DNA of 64,000 nucleotides from an uncultured Flavobacteriaceae bacterium (GCA_937136455.1 CAKZOO010000113.1:1-64000); one strand, 5' to 3'; counted from the stretch's first letter, positions 44,811 through 54,223 are shown. A program made the numbers and translations. The notes: a model not told the origin generated them from the sequence alone.

Positions 44811-45242
44811 ATGAGCAAGGATAAAAAACAATTAAAATACGATACTGCCTATTTGAAAATGGCAAGAGAATGGGGAGCCCTTTCATACTGTGAACGCAAA
44901 CAAGTCGGTGCGATCATGGTAAAAGATCGAATGATTATCTCTGATGGTTATAATGGAACTCCTTCTGGCTTTGAGAATTTCTGTGAGGACGAAGAAGGAT
45001 ATACCAAATGGTATGTTTTACATGCAGAGGCCAATGCTATTTCAAAAGTGGCCTCTTCGACACATTCCTGTAAAGGGGCTACACTTTACATCACCTTATC
45101 TCCCTGTAAGGAATGCAGTAAGCTCATTCATCAATCAGGGATTAAACGAGTAGTCTACGCCAATGCCTACAAAGATCTTTCAGGGATTAAGTTCTTGGAA
45201 TCTGCAGGGGTGGAAACGCTGCATTTGCCTTTTGAAAATTAA
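44811..45242 (+). CDS. deoxycytidylate (dCMP) deaminase
   Basis: A 143-residue zinc enzyme turning dCMP into dUMP for dTMP synthesis. Seen: REWGALSYCERKQVGAIMV, DGYNGTPSGFENFCED (substrate loop), LHAEANAISKV (His, Glu) and LSPCKECSKLI (two Cys). The GYNGTP loop separates it from TadA and cytidine deaminase. It overlaps the convergent enoyl-CoA hydratase by four bases. Confidence 0.92.
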   Translation: MSKDKKQLKYDTAYLKMAREWGALSYCERKQVGAIMVKDRMIISDGYNGTPSGFENFCEDEEGYTKWYVLHAEANAISKVASSTHSCKGATLYITLSPCKECSKLIHQSGIKRVVYANAYKDLSGIKFLESAGVETLHLPFEN

Positions 45243-46009
45243 CCAAAGTTAGGTTTTCGCTTGTTTAAAAAGGCCTGGGTTCCTTCCTTAAAATCCTCGG
45301 TTTCAAAACAGTGACCAAAATTTTCAATTTCACGTTGAAATCCGCCTTCTTGATCAAATGCATTGATAGCATCAATTGCATTGCTAATCGCCGTAGAGGA
45401 ATTACTAGAAATTTTTAATGCTAATTTGATTGCCGTATCCATCAACTGATCTTGAGGAACAACTGAATTGACCAATCCCCAATCACAGGCTTTTTCAGCA
45501 TCAATCATCGAAGCGGTACTGATGAGCTCCATCGCTCTTCCTTTTCCGATGAGTTTTGGTAGTCTTTGTGTTCCTCCATAACCAGGAATGACCCCTAAAG
45601 ACACTTCTGGAAGCCCCATCAGTGCATTCTCTGAAGCAATTCGAATGTGAGATGCCATGGCGAGTTCCAATCCTCCTCCAAGAGCATATCCATTAATAGC
45701 AGCTATCACAATCTTAGGGCACAATTCAATCTTATCAAACAACTCTTCTTGTCCTCGTTGAGACAATTCTTGCCCTTCCTCCTTGGAAAAATGTGCAAAT
45801 TCAGCGATATCAGCTCCTGCAACAAAAGCCTTATTCCCTGCTCCTGTAAGGACAATGACACGAACCGATTCATCTCCACAAAGATTGTCGATTACCGAAC
45901 CTAATTCTGCAATCGTTTCTTTGTTAAGTGCATTAAGTTTTTTTGGTCGATCGACCAATACAGTGGCGATCTTGTGATCTACAGATACTTTAATATTGTG
46001 ATAGGTCAT
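45239..46009 (-). CDS. enoyl-CoA hydratase
   Basis: A 256-residue crotonase-fold enzyme that hydrates trans-2-enoyl-CoA. Seen: RPKKLNALNKETIAEL, oxyanion region GAGNKAFVAGADIAEFA, AAINGYALGGGLELAMA with the first catalytic Glu region, and LPEVSLGVIPGYGGTQRLP with the second Glu. Both catalytic Glu are present, so hydratase activity is likely rather than another crotonase reaction. It starts one base after the histidine kinase stop, so the two are cotranscribed. Confidence 0.9.
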   Translation of the reverse strand: MTYHNIKVSVDHKIATVLVDRPKKLNALNKETIAELGSVIDNLCGDESVRVIVLTGAGNKAFVAGADIAEFAHFSKEEGQELSQRGQEELFDKIELCPKIVIAAINGYALGGGLELAMASHIRIASENALMGLPEVSLGVIPGYGGTQRLPKLIGKGRAMELISTASMIDAEKACDWGLVNSVVPQDQLMDTAIKLALKISSNSSTAISNAIDAINAFDQEGGFQREIENFGHCFETEDFKEGTQAFLNKRKPNFG

Positions 46010-46010
46010 C

Positions 46011-47456
46011 TTACAGTGCTTTTAATGGAATTTCAATCGTAAAAACAGTTCCTTTTCCAAGTTGACTTTTACAAGAAATTTTTCCCTTATAATTTTCAAC
46101 AATTGATTTGACCATTCCAAGCCCAAGTCCCATCCCCGAGCTCTTTGTGGTAAATTTTGGTTCAAATACCTGCTGAATATGTTCTGGAGCAATTCCCTTC
46201 CCGTTGTCTTTAATCGTAATTTTAAAGTGGCCTATAAAATTTTCAACCTCAACTTCGATCAAAGGATTTTGTTGTTCATCACAGGCCTGAATGGCGTTCT
46301 TAACTAAATTATTAATAATCCGTATCAGTTGGGTGCGATCAAACTTCACTAATAAATCAGTGTCACTAGCCTTAAATCGTATAAAGGGCTTTGAAAATAG
46401 AGAAAGTGCCAAACTCGTAATCTTATTGACATCAATTTCTTCGTTTTGTTGAGCTGGCATCTGAGCAAAATCAGAAAATGCAGAAGCAATATAACTAAGG
46501 GTGTCTATTTGTTCTAATAGAATCTGGGTGTGTTCTCGAAGTTCCTCTTTGGCATTGGGGCTCATAGGATCAAACTGTTGTTCGAATAACTGTAGATTTA
46601 ACCGCATTGGAGTTAAGGGGTTTTTAATCTCATGTGCCACTTGTTTAGCCATTTCTCTCCAAGCTTGTTCTCGTTCGCTTTTAGCTAGCTTTTCAGCACT
46701 GCCTTTGAGTTGGTCAATCATAGCGTTATAGGCATCGATAAAAACCTTCATTTCTGGACTGACATCTGTCGCTTCAATCTTTTTAAAACGCTGATCTAAA
46801 TCGGTGTGTTCTAGGGTCTCCGATATTGTCTTAAACGATTTGGTTATATAGGATGAGAACAAGAGTGATATTCCAATGGCGATCAACAAAAGAATAACAT
46901 ATCCAACCGTCAATCGAATCAAAAACTCATTGAGTTCTTTATCGTTAAAGCTATTGTCCTGATAATAAGGAAGATGAAGAATACATATGGGCTTCCCCTT
47001 CTGATCGACAACAAATCGATAAGATGAAAGATAATCTACACCATTGATGTTGGTTTCATTAACATGTCGCTCTCGGTTGGTTTCTAAAACTTTTAGAATG
47101 GTAGTAGGAACCTTGTCTGGAGTTGGTATCAATTCTTGATCGTACATCCCCGTAGCTAAGAGTTCCCCCTCCAAAGAATAGACGTTAAAATTGATGTTTT
47201 GAATATAGGATATGGCTGTTACTTCATCCCTCAAGTAGTCTTTAAGTGATTTGGATTCATCCCAGTGATTGTGTTCTAAAATACTCAGAATACTTCGTTC
47301 CAATTGGGACTCCTTTCGCTCTAAACGATCTTGGTGATAATCCTTAGCCTGTTCAGTATACTGATAAATAGTAATCCCAGCGATAAGAGCCGATGCAAAA
47401 AGCACCAGAGCAATCATCGTTAAAAAGATGCGATGTCTAAGTGATATGTTCTTCAT
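46011..47456 (-). CDS. membrane sensor histidine kinase (NtrY-like)
   Basis: A 481-residue kinase. TM1 about residues 10-30, periplasmic sensor to about 185, TM2 185-207, HAMP to about 260. The phospho-acceptor motif is VAHEIKNPLTPMRLNLQ (His about 274), then the ATPase domain with NNLVKNAIQA (N box), IKDNGKGIAP (G1) and GMGLGLGMVKSIV (G2). The HEIKNPLTPM form is typical of NtrY-like kinases. No response regulator gene is adjacent in the window, so the partner is unknown. Confidence 0.9.
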   Translation of the reverse strand: MKNISLRHRIFLTMIALVLFASALIAGITIYQYTEQAKDYHQDRLERKESQLERSILSILEHNHWDESKSLKDYLRDEVTAISYIQNINFNVYSLEGELLATGMYDQELIPTPDKVPTTILKVLETNRERHVNETNINGVDYLSSYRFVVDQKGKPICILHLPYYQDNSFNDKELNEFLIRLTVGYVILLLIAIGISLLFSSYITKSFKTISETLEHTDLDQRFKKIEATDVSPEMKVFIDAYNAMIDQLKGSAEKLAKSEREQAWREMAKQVAHEIKNPLTPMRLNLQLFEQQFDPMSPNAKEELREHTQILLEQIDTLSYIASAFSDFAQMPAQQNEEIDVNKITSLALSLFSKPFIRFKASDTDLLVKFDRTQLIRIINNLVKNAIQACDEQQNPLIEVEVENFIGHFKITIKDNGKGIAPEHIQQVFEPKFTTKSSGMGLGLGMVKSIVENYKGKISCKSQLGKGTVFTIEIPLKAL

Positions 47457-47572
47457 TCTATTTTAAAATCAATCACTAAGTTAATAAAAATGCTGTCTTT
47501 AATCTCGGATTCAACCATCGCTTTTAACCTTTATTTAAGTTATTGCCTAGAGCTGCATTGAGCATTTTTAGT

Positions 47573-47580
47573 TATTTTTG
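47573..47580 (+). promoter_or_regulatory. candidate -7 box for the bacilliredoxin operon
   Basis: TATTTTTG fits TAnnTTTG, 18 bases before ATG 47599. The -33 element is not clear. Confidence 0.45.
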
Positions 47581-47598
47581 CAATCTAAAAATTAGACT

Positions 47599-48009
47599 AT
47601 GTATCCAGAAGAATTAATAGCACCAATGAGAGCAGAGCTCTCACAAAGAGGATTTCAAGATTTATATACTGCCGAGGAAGTTGTTGAGGCTCTTTCTAAA
47701 GAGGGAACTACTTTACTCGTGGTAAATTCAGTTTGTGGATGTGCTGCAGGAGCAGCAAGACCAGCAGCTGTAATGAGTTTAGCAAATGATAAAACTCCCG
47801 ATAACCGCTGTGCTGTTTTTGCAGGAGTTGACTTTCAGGCTGTTGAAAAGGCGAGAGAACTCCTTTTGCCCTTTCCTCCTTCATCTCCATCCATTGCACT
47901 TTTTAAAGATGGCGAATTAGTTCATATGATTGAAAGACATCATATCGAAGGAAGACCTGCAGATTTAATCGCAGAAAACTTAAAAGCAGCTTATAACGAA
48001 TTCTGTTAA
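47599..48009 (+). CDS. BrxA/BrxB-family bacilliredoxin
   Basis: A 136-residue protein with the family front MYPEELIAPMRAEL and the redox site NSVCGCAAGAARPA (Cys-Gly-Cys near residues 49-51). In Bacillus these remove bacillithiol from proteins. Flavobacterial use of bacillithiol or a relative is plausible but is not shown here by any synthesis gene. It is the first gene of a run with plsC and hemH on the same strand. Confidence 0.9.
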   Translation: MYPEELIAPMRAELSQRGFQDLYTAEEVVEALSKEGTTLLVVNSVCGCAAGAARPAAVMSLANDKTPDNRCAVFAGVDFQAVEKARELLLPFPPSSPSIALFKDGELVHMIERHHIEGRPADLIAENLKAAYNEFC

Positions 48010-48011
48010 GC

Positions 48012-48749
48012 TTGAGCAAACTTTTAGCCTATCCACTGAGTGTTGTGTACAATCTATTTTTTGGATTGACACTCTTGGTGTTCCACCCGATTCAGTGGAT
48101 ATGCTTAAATCTTTTTGGATACAAAGCTCATAAAGCTTCGGTGTCCATTATGAATTTCTTTCTTGTCCTTTGGACGAGAATTTTAGGGACGCGTTACAGT
48201 TATTTTTCTAGGGAACAACTTCCAAAAGTAAAAGCTGTTATCATCGTCGCCAATCATCAAAGTCTGTATGACATCCCCTATATCATTTGGAAACTCAGAA
48301 GTCTCCATCCCAAATTCGTAGCTAAAAAAGAACTCGGAAAGGGAATTCCTTCGGTTTCATACAATCTTAAGTATGGAGGATCGGTCCTAATCGATCGAAA
48401 AAGCCCTGATCAATCACTCAAGGCAATAGCTTCGCTGGGGAGTTATATTGAAAAATACAAAAGAGCCGCAGTAATTTTTCCAGAAGGGACTCGTTCTAAG
48501 GACGGTCAACCAAGACAATTTAAAAGAGGTGGTCTCAAGATTCTAATGGAAAATAGTCCCAATGCTGTCATCCTGCCAATAAGCATTAGTAATTCATGGA
48601 AAATGCATCGTTGGGGTGCCTTCCCAAATGGAATTGGAGTACACCTAAAGTTTTATCTTCACTCTCCCATAGAGAACAGTGGAGATACTGAAAAAATCAT
48701 CGACAAAGTAGAACAACTCATTAAATCAGGTATTCAAAATAATGGCTAA
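48012..48749 (+). CDS. plsC: 1-acyl-sn-glycerol-3-phosphate acyltransferase
   Basis: A 245-residue membrane-bound acyltransferase of phosphatidate synthesis. Seen: the catalytic block VANHQSLYDIP (NHx4D), VAKKELGKGIP, FPEGTRSKDG and ILPISISNSW. The start is a TTG at 48012, three bases after the bacilliredoxin stop; it gives MSKLLAYPLSVVYNLFFG, the expected hydrophobic front, and no ATG fits. Its end overlaps hemH by eight bases. Confidence 0.9.
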   Translation: MSKLLAYPLSVVYNLFFGLTLLVFHPIQWICLNLFGYKAHKASVSIMNFFLVLWTRILGTRYSYFSREQLPKVKAVIIVANHQSLYDIPYIIWKLRSLHPKFVAKKELGKGIPSVSYNLKYGGSVLIDRKSPDQSLKAIASLGSYIEKYKRAAVIFPEGTRSKDGQPRQFKRGGLKILMENSPNAVILPISISNSWKMHRWGAFPNGIGVHLKFYLHSPIENSGDTEKIIDKVEQLIKSGIQNNG

Positions 48750-49788
48750 ACTCAATAAAAAAGGAGTTCTTATTATCAATTTAGGTTCTCCAAAAAGCCC
48801 TACTGCAAAGGATGTAAAGCCATATTTGGCAGAATTTTTAATGGATGAACGCGTCATCGATCTTCCAAAACTTTTGAGAACTTTTTTAGTGAAAGGAATC
48901 ATTTTAAATGTGAGGCCTAAAAAATCTGCAAAAGCCTATAAGAAAATATGGTGGGAAGAAGGTTCTCCATTAATTGTGATTTCAGAGCGTTTCACAGAAA
49001 AACTCAGAAATGCTATTGATATACCTGTAGCTCTAGGGATGCGCTATGGAGAGATGAGTATTCAAAAGGCGCTAAAAGAACTCCAGGATCAGGGAGTTCA
49101 GGAAGTGTACGTCATTCCTATGTATCCTCAGTACGCCATGAGTTCCTACGAAACAGTAGAAATAAAAACAAGGGAGGTTCAACAGGACTTTTTTCCAAAT
49201 ATGAAACTCAGTTTTAAAAAAGCTTTTTATCAAGACGCTGATTATATCGATGTCTTAGCCAAGGATGTACAACAAAAAATTCAAGGTAAAGACTACGACC
49301 ATATTCTTGTTTCCTATCACGGAGTTCCCGAACGTCACATTCGAAAAGGTGATGTGACAAAATCACATTGTAAAATGGATGGAAAGTGCTGTATTTCGGA
49401 CTCTAAAGCCCATGAATTTTGCTACAAACACCAATGTGTGACCACTACGATCAAACTTCGAGAAGCTCTTGGTGAATCAGAAGAAAACCTCACCCATTCT
49501 TTTCAATCACGTCTAGGTTCTGATGCCTGGATCAAACCTTATACTGATAAGGAGTTTGAACGATTAGCTCAAAATGGAAAGAAAAAACTTTTAGTAATCA
49601 CCCCTGCCTTTGTAGCGGATTGTTTAGAAACCCTAGAAGAGATTGCTATGGAGGGAAAAGAGCAGTTTTTGGAAGCCGGAGGAAGCTCCTTTGAACACAT
49701 CAGCTGCCTCAACGATTCTGACCTTTGGGTAGCAACCGTTGCAAACTGGATTAAAAATTGGAATGAAGATTCAACCTCTATTGATTGA
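48742..49788 (+). CDS. hemH: ferrochelatase
   Basis: A 348-residue enzyme inserting Fe(II) into protoporphyrin IX. Seen: GVLIINLGSPKSP, EEGSPLI, VPMYPQYA-type VIPMYPQYAMSSY, and the catalytic SYHGVPERHIRKGD with the active-site His, then TPAFVADCLETLEEI with the C-terminal Glu. An insertion at about residues 207-232 has five Cys (HCKMDGKCC and FCYKHQC), more than the single conserved Cys of many bacterial enzymes; it could hold an iron-sulfur cluster. It overlaps the convergent small lipoprotein by 11 bases. Confidence 0.93.
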   Translation: MAKLNKKGVLIINLGSPKSPTAKDVKPYLAEFLMDERVIDLPKLLRTFLVKGIILNVRPKKSAKAYKKIWWEEGSPLIVISERFTEKLRNAIDIPVALGMRYGEMSIQKALKELQDQGVQEVYVIPMYPQYAMSSYETVEIKTREVQQDFFPNMKLSFKKAFYQDADYIDVLAKDVQQKIQGKDYDHILVSYHGVPERHIRKGDVTKSHCKMDGKCCISDSKAHEFCYKHQCVTTTIKLREALGESEENLTHSFQSRLGSDAWIKPYTDKEFERLAQNGKKKLLVITPAFVADCLETLEEIAMEGKEQFLEAGGSSFEHISCLNDSDLWVATVANWIKNWNEDSTSID

Positions 49789-50035
49789 TTTTAATTTCAA
49801 TCAATGCTCTAGAAACCTCTGGTTTGTATATAGCTCCAGTTGCAAAATCTACAATAGTTCCTGGAGCAAATAAGATTAAATCTGCTAATAGAGCTAATAC
49901 ACGAACTTCTCGTTGTGGCTCTCCCGGCTTAGGTTTTCTTTTTTGATCTTCAGAAATAGGACCTCCTAAAAGAGTAGCACAACTACTACTGAATAGTGCC
50001 AAAGTAAGTGCTAAAGCGATCATTGATTTTTTCAT
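49778..50035 (-). CDS. small lipoprotein of unknown function
   Basis: 85 residues with lipobox FSSSCATLLGG (Cys about 19). The mature part is short, with a basic Pro-rich patch (KRKPKPGEPQREV), a hydrophobic stretch (VLALLADLILFAPGTIVDFATGA) and IYKPEVSRAL. It resembles small YceK-like lipoproteins in overall build. Function unknown. Convergent with hemH. Confidence 0.7.
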   Translation of the reverse strand: MKKSMIALALTLALFSSSCATLLGGPISEDQKRKPKPGEPQREVRVLALLADLILFAPGTIVDFATGAIYKPEVSRALIEIKINQ

Positions 50036-50167
50036 AGGGTTTTATTTAGAACTCTAAAGTACAAAAATTAGACTATTATTGTCGTTTATCGAACAGCCTC
50101 TCTGATTCGAGATGAATTAATTAAAATTGTCTATTCTAATTGATCAATTAAATGAGCTACTATAATT

Positions 50168-50192
50168 TGTACGGTAAATTTCCGTACATTTG
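50168..50192 (+). promoter_or_regulatory. promoter and palindromic operator of the TacA/TacT-type pair
   Basis: TGTACGG (50168-50174) and CCGTACA (50182-50188) form a perfect inverted repeat with a seven-base spacer. The -7 box TACATTTG (50185-50192) begins inside the right half, so a bound protein would block the promoter directly. ATG 50208 follows 15 bases later. Confidence 0.7.
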
Positions 50193-50207
50193 TAACAAAC
50201 CACAACT

Positions 50208-50489
50208 ATGGACTCACAATTGACAAAAGAAGAACGAATTGAAATTAGAGTATCATCTAAAGATAAAAAAATGTTTAAACTCGCTCAAAAATTAAGTGGA
50301 GATAAGACTTTTAGCAATTTTATTGTCCGTATTGTAAAAAATCATGCAGAAGATATAATTGCTAAAAACAACAAAATTTTAATATCCGATAGAGATCGTC
50401 AACTTTTTTTTGATTCGGTATTTAGCGATACAAAACCTAATCAAAACTTGATTAATGCTGCAAAGCGATTCAAGAGTAAAAAAACATAG
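50208..50489 (+). CDS. DUF1778/TacA-type antitoxin
   Basis: A 93-residue protein with an N-terminal ribbon-helix-helix pattern (RIEIRVSSKDKKMFKLAQKL, FSNFIVRIVKNHAEDII) and a C-terminal toxin-binding tail carrying the SDRDRQLFFDSVF block seen in DUF1778 antitoxins. It should bind the palindrome upstream and neutralise the GNAT toxin gene that begins three bases after its stop. Confidence 0.85.
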   Translation: MDSQLTKEERIEIRVSSKDKKMFKLAQKLSGDKTFSNFIVRIVKNHAEDIIAKNNKILISDRDRQLFFDSVFSDTKPNQNLINAAKRFKSKKT

Positions 50490-50491
50490 GT

Positions 50492-50983
50492 ATGAGAATA
50501 GTCCTATTGTCAAGGCGTCATCATAAAAACAGCTTTCAATGTGAGGAAAATTCTCTAAATGATTATTTACATAAACAAGCATTTCAGGACATTAGAAAAA
50601 AATTAGCTGTTTGTTTTGTGGCGGTTGATCAAATGGAACGTCTACTAGGTTATTATACCTTGAGTAGCGAAAGCCTCGGTAGAGATCTCATTCCAAATAA
50701 ATATCTCAAAAGAATTCCAAAAAATTACAATGCTCCCGTAGTACTGTTGGGAAGGTTAGCCAGAGACCTCAAAGCTAAAGGATCAGGTCTTGGTGAAGAG
50801 CTGTTGATCGATGCGTTATTTAGAAGCTTTAGCTTGTCAGAACAATCAATAGGTGCTATGGCCGTCATCGTAGATCCAATTAGTGACTCAGCACGAAGCT
50901 TTTATAATAAGTATGGGTTTATTGCTTTAAAAGACAGTTCTAAAATGTTTCTACCAATGAATACTATTAAGAAACTTATTTGA
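50492..50983 (+). CDS. GNAT-family toxin (TacT type)
   Basis: A 163-residue acetyltransferase. Front EENSLNDYLHKQAFQDIRKK is characteristic of TacT toxins, which acetylate aminoacyl-tRNA. Core: YYTLSSESLGRD, LLGRLARDLKAKGSGLGEELL (acetyl-CoA loop) and SARSFYNKYGF near the C-terminus, where the Tyr is catalytic in characterised members. It directly follows the DUF1778 antitoxin gene, the usual order. Confidence 0.87.
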   Translation: MRIVLLSRRHHKNSFQCEENSLNDYLHKQAFQDIRKKLAVCFVAVDQMERLLGYYTLSSESLGRDLIPNKYLKRIPKNYNAPVVLLGRLARDLKAKGSGLGEELLIDALFRSFSLSEQSIGAMAVIVDPISDSARSFYNKYGFIALKDSSKMFLPMNTIKKLI

Positions 50984-51083
50984 ACACCTTGCTGCTTAAT
51001 GACAAATTGAATCCACAACTCTCATTTCATATTTTTTTAGTACTTTAGTTAGGTTCATCTTTTACTAACTAAACCCTTCTTCG

Positions 51084-54000
51084 ATGAAAAAATTGACACT
51101 CATCAGTACATTTGCTCTTGCGGCTATGATACTGCTACCAACTCAAAATGTGTTCGCACAACGTAATAGAAAAGCACCGACTACCAATTTCAATGAACAA
51201 CTTTACAGCAGTTTAGAATACCGACTTGTTGGCCCCTTTAGAGGTGGTCGATCTGCTGCTGTCACAGGAGTCCCTGGACAGGATAATTTGTACTATATGG
51301 GAGCCACCGGAGGTGGAGTATGGAAAACTACGGATGCTGGAACTACTTGGGAAAATATTTCTGATGGATTCTTTGGAGGTTCCATTGGATCTGTTGCTGT
51401 AGCTCCTTCTGATCACAATGTAATCTACGTTGGAGGCGGTGAAGGCACCATCAGAGGAAATGTATCTTCTGGATATGGAGTTTACAAAAGTATTGATGCA
51501 GGTAAGACTTGGGATCATATCGGTCTTCCAAACTCAAGACACATCCCTAGAATTAGAATTCATCCAACAAACCCAGATATCGTCTATGCAGCCGTTCTTG
51601 GAAACATCTACAAACCCAATAATGATCGTGGAGTATACAAAAGTACCGATGGAGGAAAAACTTGGAGAAAGACCCTTTTTGCAAATGGACAAGCAGGAGC
51701 AGTTGATTTGATTATTGACCCAAATAATACACGTGTTCTTTATGCTTCCACCTGGAGAATACAACGTACACCTTATAGCATGGATTCAGGAGGAGAAGGT
51801 TCTGCTCTTTGGAAGTCAACCGATGCGGGTGAAACTTGGACCGAGATTTCAAAAAACAAAGGATTTGCAAAAGGAACTCTTGGAATTATTGGAGTGACTG
51901 TCTCTCCTTTAAATTCTGACCGCGTATGGGCCATTGCTGAAAACAAAGAACAAGGAGGGCTCTACCGTTCGGAAGATGGTGGTGAAACATGGACACAAAT
52001 TAACTCCGAGCGTAAACTAAGACAAAGAGCTTGGTATTATACCAAGGTATACGCAGATACTCAAGACCTCAATACGGTTTATGTAATGAATGTACAGTAT
52101 CACAAATCTACCGATGGAGGAAAGACCTTTAGTACACATAATGCTCCTCATGGAGATCATCACGATTTATGGATTGCTCCTGAAAACAATCTGCGTATGA
52201 TTATCGCCGATGATGGAGGTGGTCAAGTATCTAATGATGGAGGTGGAACTTGGTCGACCTATGGGAATCAACCTACTGCTCAGTTCTACAGAGTCACTAC
52301 TGACAATAGTTTCCCTTACAAGATTTTAGCGGCTCAGCAAGACAATTCCACTGTTCGAATCAATCACCGATCGAGTGGACGTTACATTTCTGAAGATGAT
52401 TGGGAAGCTACCGCTGGAGGAGAATCGGCTCATATTGCAGTAGATCCACTTGATAACGATATCGTATACGGAGGTTCTTATGACGGTTTTTTAACCCGAG
52501 TTAATCACAAAAATGAAACTACAAGAGGAATCAATGTTTGGCCTGATAACCCTATGGGGGCTGGAGCTGAAGCGATGAAATACCGTTTCCAATGGAATTT
52601 CCCAATTCAGTTTTCAAGACACAATCCAAAGGCTTTATACACCCTTTCGAACCATGTACACCGTTCTACAAATGAAGGACAAAGCTGGGAAGTGCTCTCT
52701 GGAGATCTCACCAGAAATGAACCTTCAAAATTAAAATCAAGTGGAGGTCCTATCACTCAAGACAATACCTCAGTTGAATATTACGGAACCTTATTCGCAA
52801 TGGATGAAAGTCCTCTTAAAGAAGGTGTTCTATGGGTAGGATCTGATGATGGATTAGTTCATGTTTCAAAAGACAATGGAGCGACTTGGACCAATGTGAC
52901 TCCAAAACAAATGCCAACCTGGGCAATGGTTAACAGTATTGATGCTTCTCACTTCGATGAGGGTTCTGCCTATATCGCGGCTACCTTGTACAAAGAGGGA
53001 GATTTTAGACCATACCTCTATAAGACATCAGATTACGGAGCTACATGGACTACAATTACGTCTGGAATTGATGCTGAGCATTTTACCAGAGTTGTACGAG
53101 CAGATCCAAAGCGCAAAGGTTTACTTTACGCGGGTACCGAAACAGGAATGTATATCTCTTTTGACGATGGTACAAGCTGGAAACCATTCCAACTCAATTT
53201 ACCCATTGTACCAATTACTGACCTTACAATCAAAGACAACAACCTTATCGTTGCAACTCAGGGAAGAGCCTTGTGGATTATTGACGATCTAACTGTATTA
53301 CACCAGTTAAACTCCAATACAACCGATAAGGCTGTTCTGTACGCTCCCAAAGATTCTTATAGAACAAAAGGCGGCGGTGGAAGAACTTCTAAAACTGCAG
53401 GGACCAATCACCCTAATGGAGTCATTACTCATTTTTACCTTCCTAAAGAAGACTCAAAAGTATCCCTTCGATTTACCAATGCCGCAGGAGACACTTTAGA
53501 AACTTATGGTACTGACGAAAAGAAAAACAAGCTCAAAATCAAAAAAGGAGGTAACACCTTTGTTTGGAATACAAGAGGTTTAGGAGCCAAAAGATTAGAC
53601 GGTATGATTCTTTGGTGGGCCAATCTCGATGGGCCTAAAGCAGTTCCAGGCAACTATGCTGTACACTTAGAAGTGGATGGAGTGTCTCAAAAGCAAGACT
53701 TTAAAATAGTTGCTGATCCAAGAACTGAATCAAGTATTGATGGAATGCAACAGCAATACGACTTTATCACTAAGGTGAATACGACCATCAACAAGGCTCA
53801 TGATGCTATTGAAACCATTCGAGCAACCAACAAACAATTGGCTGCTTTTCAAAAACAATACAAGGATGATGAGTCGGTGAGTGATTTAGTTGAAAAAGCA
53901 AAAGCCATGGCTGATTCACTTTCAGAAGTTGAGAAGACGCTGTATCAAACCCAGAACAGATCTGGTCAAGATCCATTGAACTTCCCAATCAAGCTCACTA

Positions 54001-54200
54001 ACAAACTTGGACACTTAAATTCTTTGGTTGGATTGGATGATTTCCCACCAACTGAGCAAGATGAAGCGGTCCGTATTGAGCTAACTGAAAAAGTTGAAGC
54101 AGCTCTTGAAATCTTTAATAAAACACTTAAAGAGGACGTGGATGCATTTAATGCAGAATTTAATTCAAGAGGATTAAAATTCTTGTTTGTGGAAGAATAA
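51084..54200 (+). CDS. large secreted BNR/sortilin-like beta-propeller protein
   Basis: A 1038-residue protein with a signal peptide (cut near VFAQR). Residues about 40-760 hold at least ten Asp-box (BNR) motifs such as WKTTDAGTTWENI, YKSIDAGKTWDHI, YRSEDGGETWTQI and YISFDDGTSWKPF, as in Vps10/sortilin-type ten-bladed propellers. The last 270 residues have a beta domain and a coiled stretch (KAHDAIETIRATNKQLAAFQKQ). Such proteins are often called glycosyl hydrolase but no sialidase active site is seen. No T9SS sorting domain. The role is unknown, probably in the periplasm or outside the cell. Confidence 0.85.
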   Translation: MKKLTLISTFALAAMILLPTQNVFAQRNRKAPTTNFNEQLYSSLEYRLVGPFRGGRSAAVTGVPGQDNLYYMGATGGGVWKTTDAGTTWENISDGFFGGSIGSVAVAPSDHNVIYVGGGEGTIRGNVSSGYGVYKSIDAGKTWDHIGLPNSRHIPRIRIHPTNPDIVYAAVLGNIYKPNNDRGVYKSTDGGKTWRKTLFANGQAGAVDLIIDPNNTRVLYASTWRIQRTPYSMDSGGEGSALWKSTDAGETWTEISKNKGFAKGTLGIIGVTVSPLNSDRVWAIAENKEQGGLYRSEDGGETWTQINSERKLRQRAWYYTKVYADTQDLNTVYVMNVQYHKSTDGGKTFSTHNAPHGDHHDLWIAPENNLRMIIADDGGGQVSNDGGGTWSTYGNQPTAQFYRVTTDNSFPYKILAAQQDNSTVRINHRSSGRYISEDDWEATAGGESAHIAVDPLDNDIVYGGSYDGFLTRVNHKNETTRGINVWPDNPMGAGAEAMKYRFQWNFPIQFSRHNPKALYTLSNHVHRSTNEGQSWEVLSGDLTRNEPSKLKSSGGPITQDNTSVEYYGTLFAMDESPLKEGVLWVGSDDGLVHVSKDNGATWTNVTPKQMPTWAMVNSIDASHFDEGSAYIAATLYKEGDFRPYLYKTSDYGATWTTITSGIDAEHFTRVVRADPKRKGLLYAGTETGMYISFDDGTSWKPFQLNLPIVPITDLTIKDNNLIVATQGRALWIIDDLTVLHQLNSNTTDKAVLYAPKDSYRTKGGGGRTSKTAGTNHPNGVITHFYLPKEDSKVSLRFTNAAGDTLETYGTDEKKNKLKIKKGGNTFVWNTRGLGAKRLDGMILWWANLDGPKAVPGNYAVHLEVDGVSQKQDFKIVADPRTESSIDGMQQQYDFITKVNTTINKAHDAIETIRATNKQLAAFQKQYKDDESVSDLVEKAKAMADSLSEVEKTLYQTQNRSGQDPLNFPIKLTNKLGHLNSLVGLDDFPPTEQDEAVRIELTEKVEAALEIFNKTLKEDVDAFNAEFNSRGLKFLFVEE

Positions 54201-54215
54201 AATAAGTTAGATTTG
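54186..54215 (+). promoter_or_regulatory. promoter of the tRNA-Ala gene
   Basis: TTTG (54186-54189) and TAGATTTG (54208-54215) are 18 bases apart, matching the Bacteroidetes -33/-7 pattern. The -7 box ends eight bases before the tRNA 5' end. The -33 element lies inside the last codons of the upstream gene. Confidence 0.65.
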
Positions 54216-54223
54216 CATCGAAT

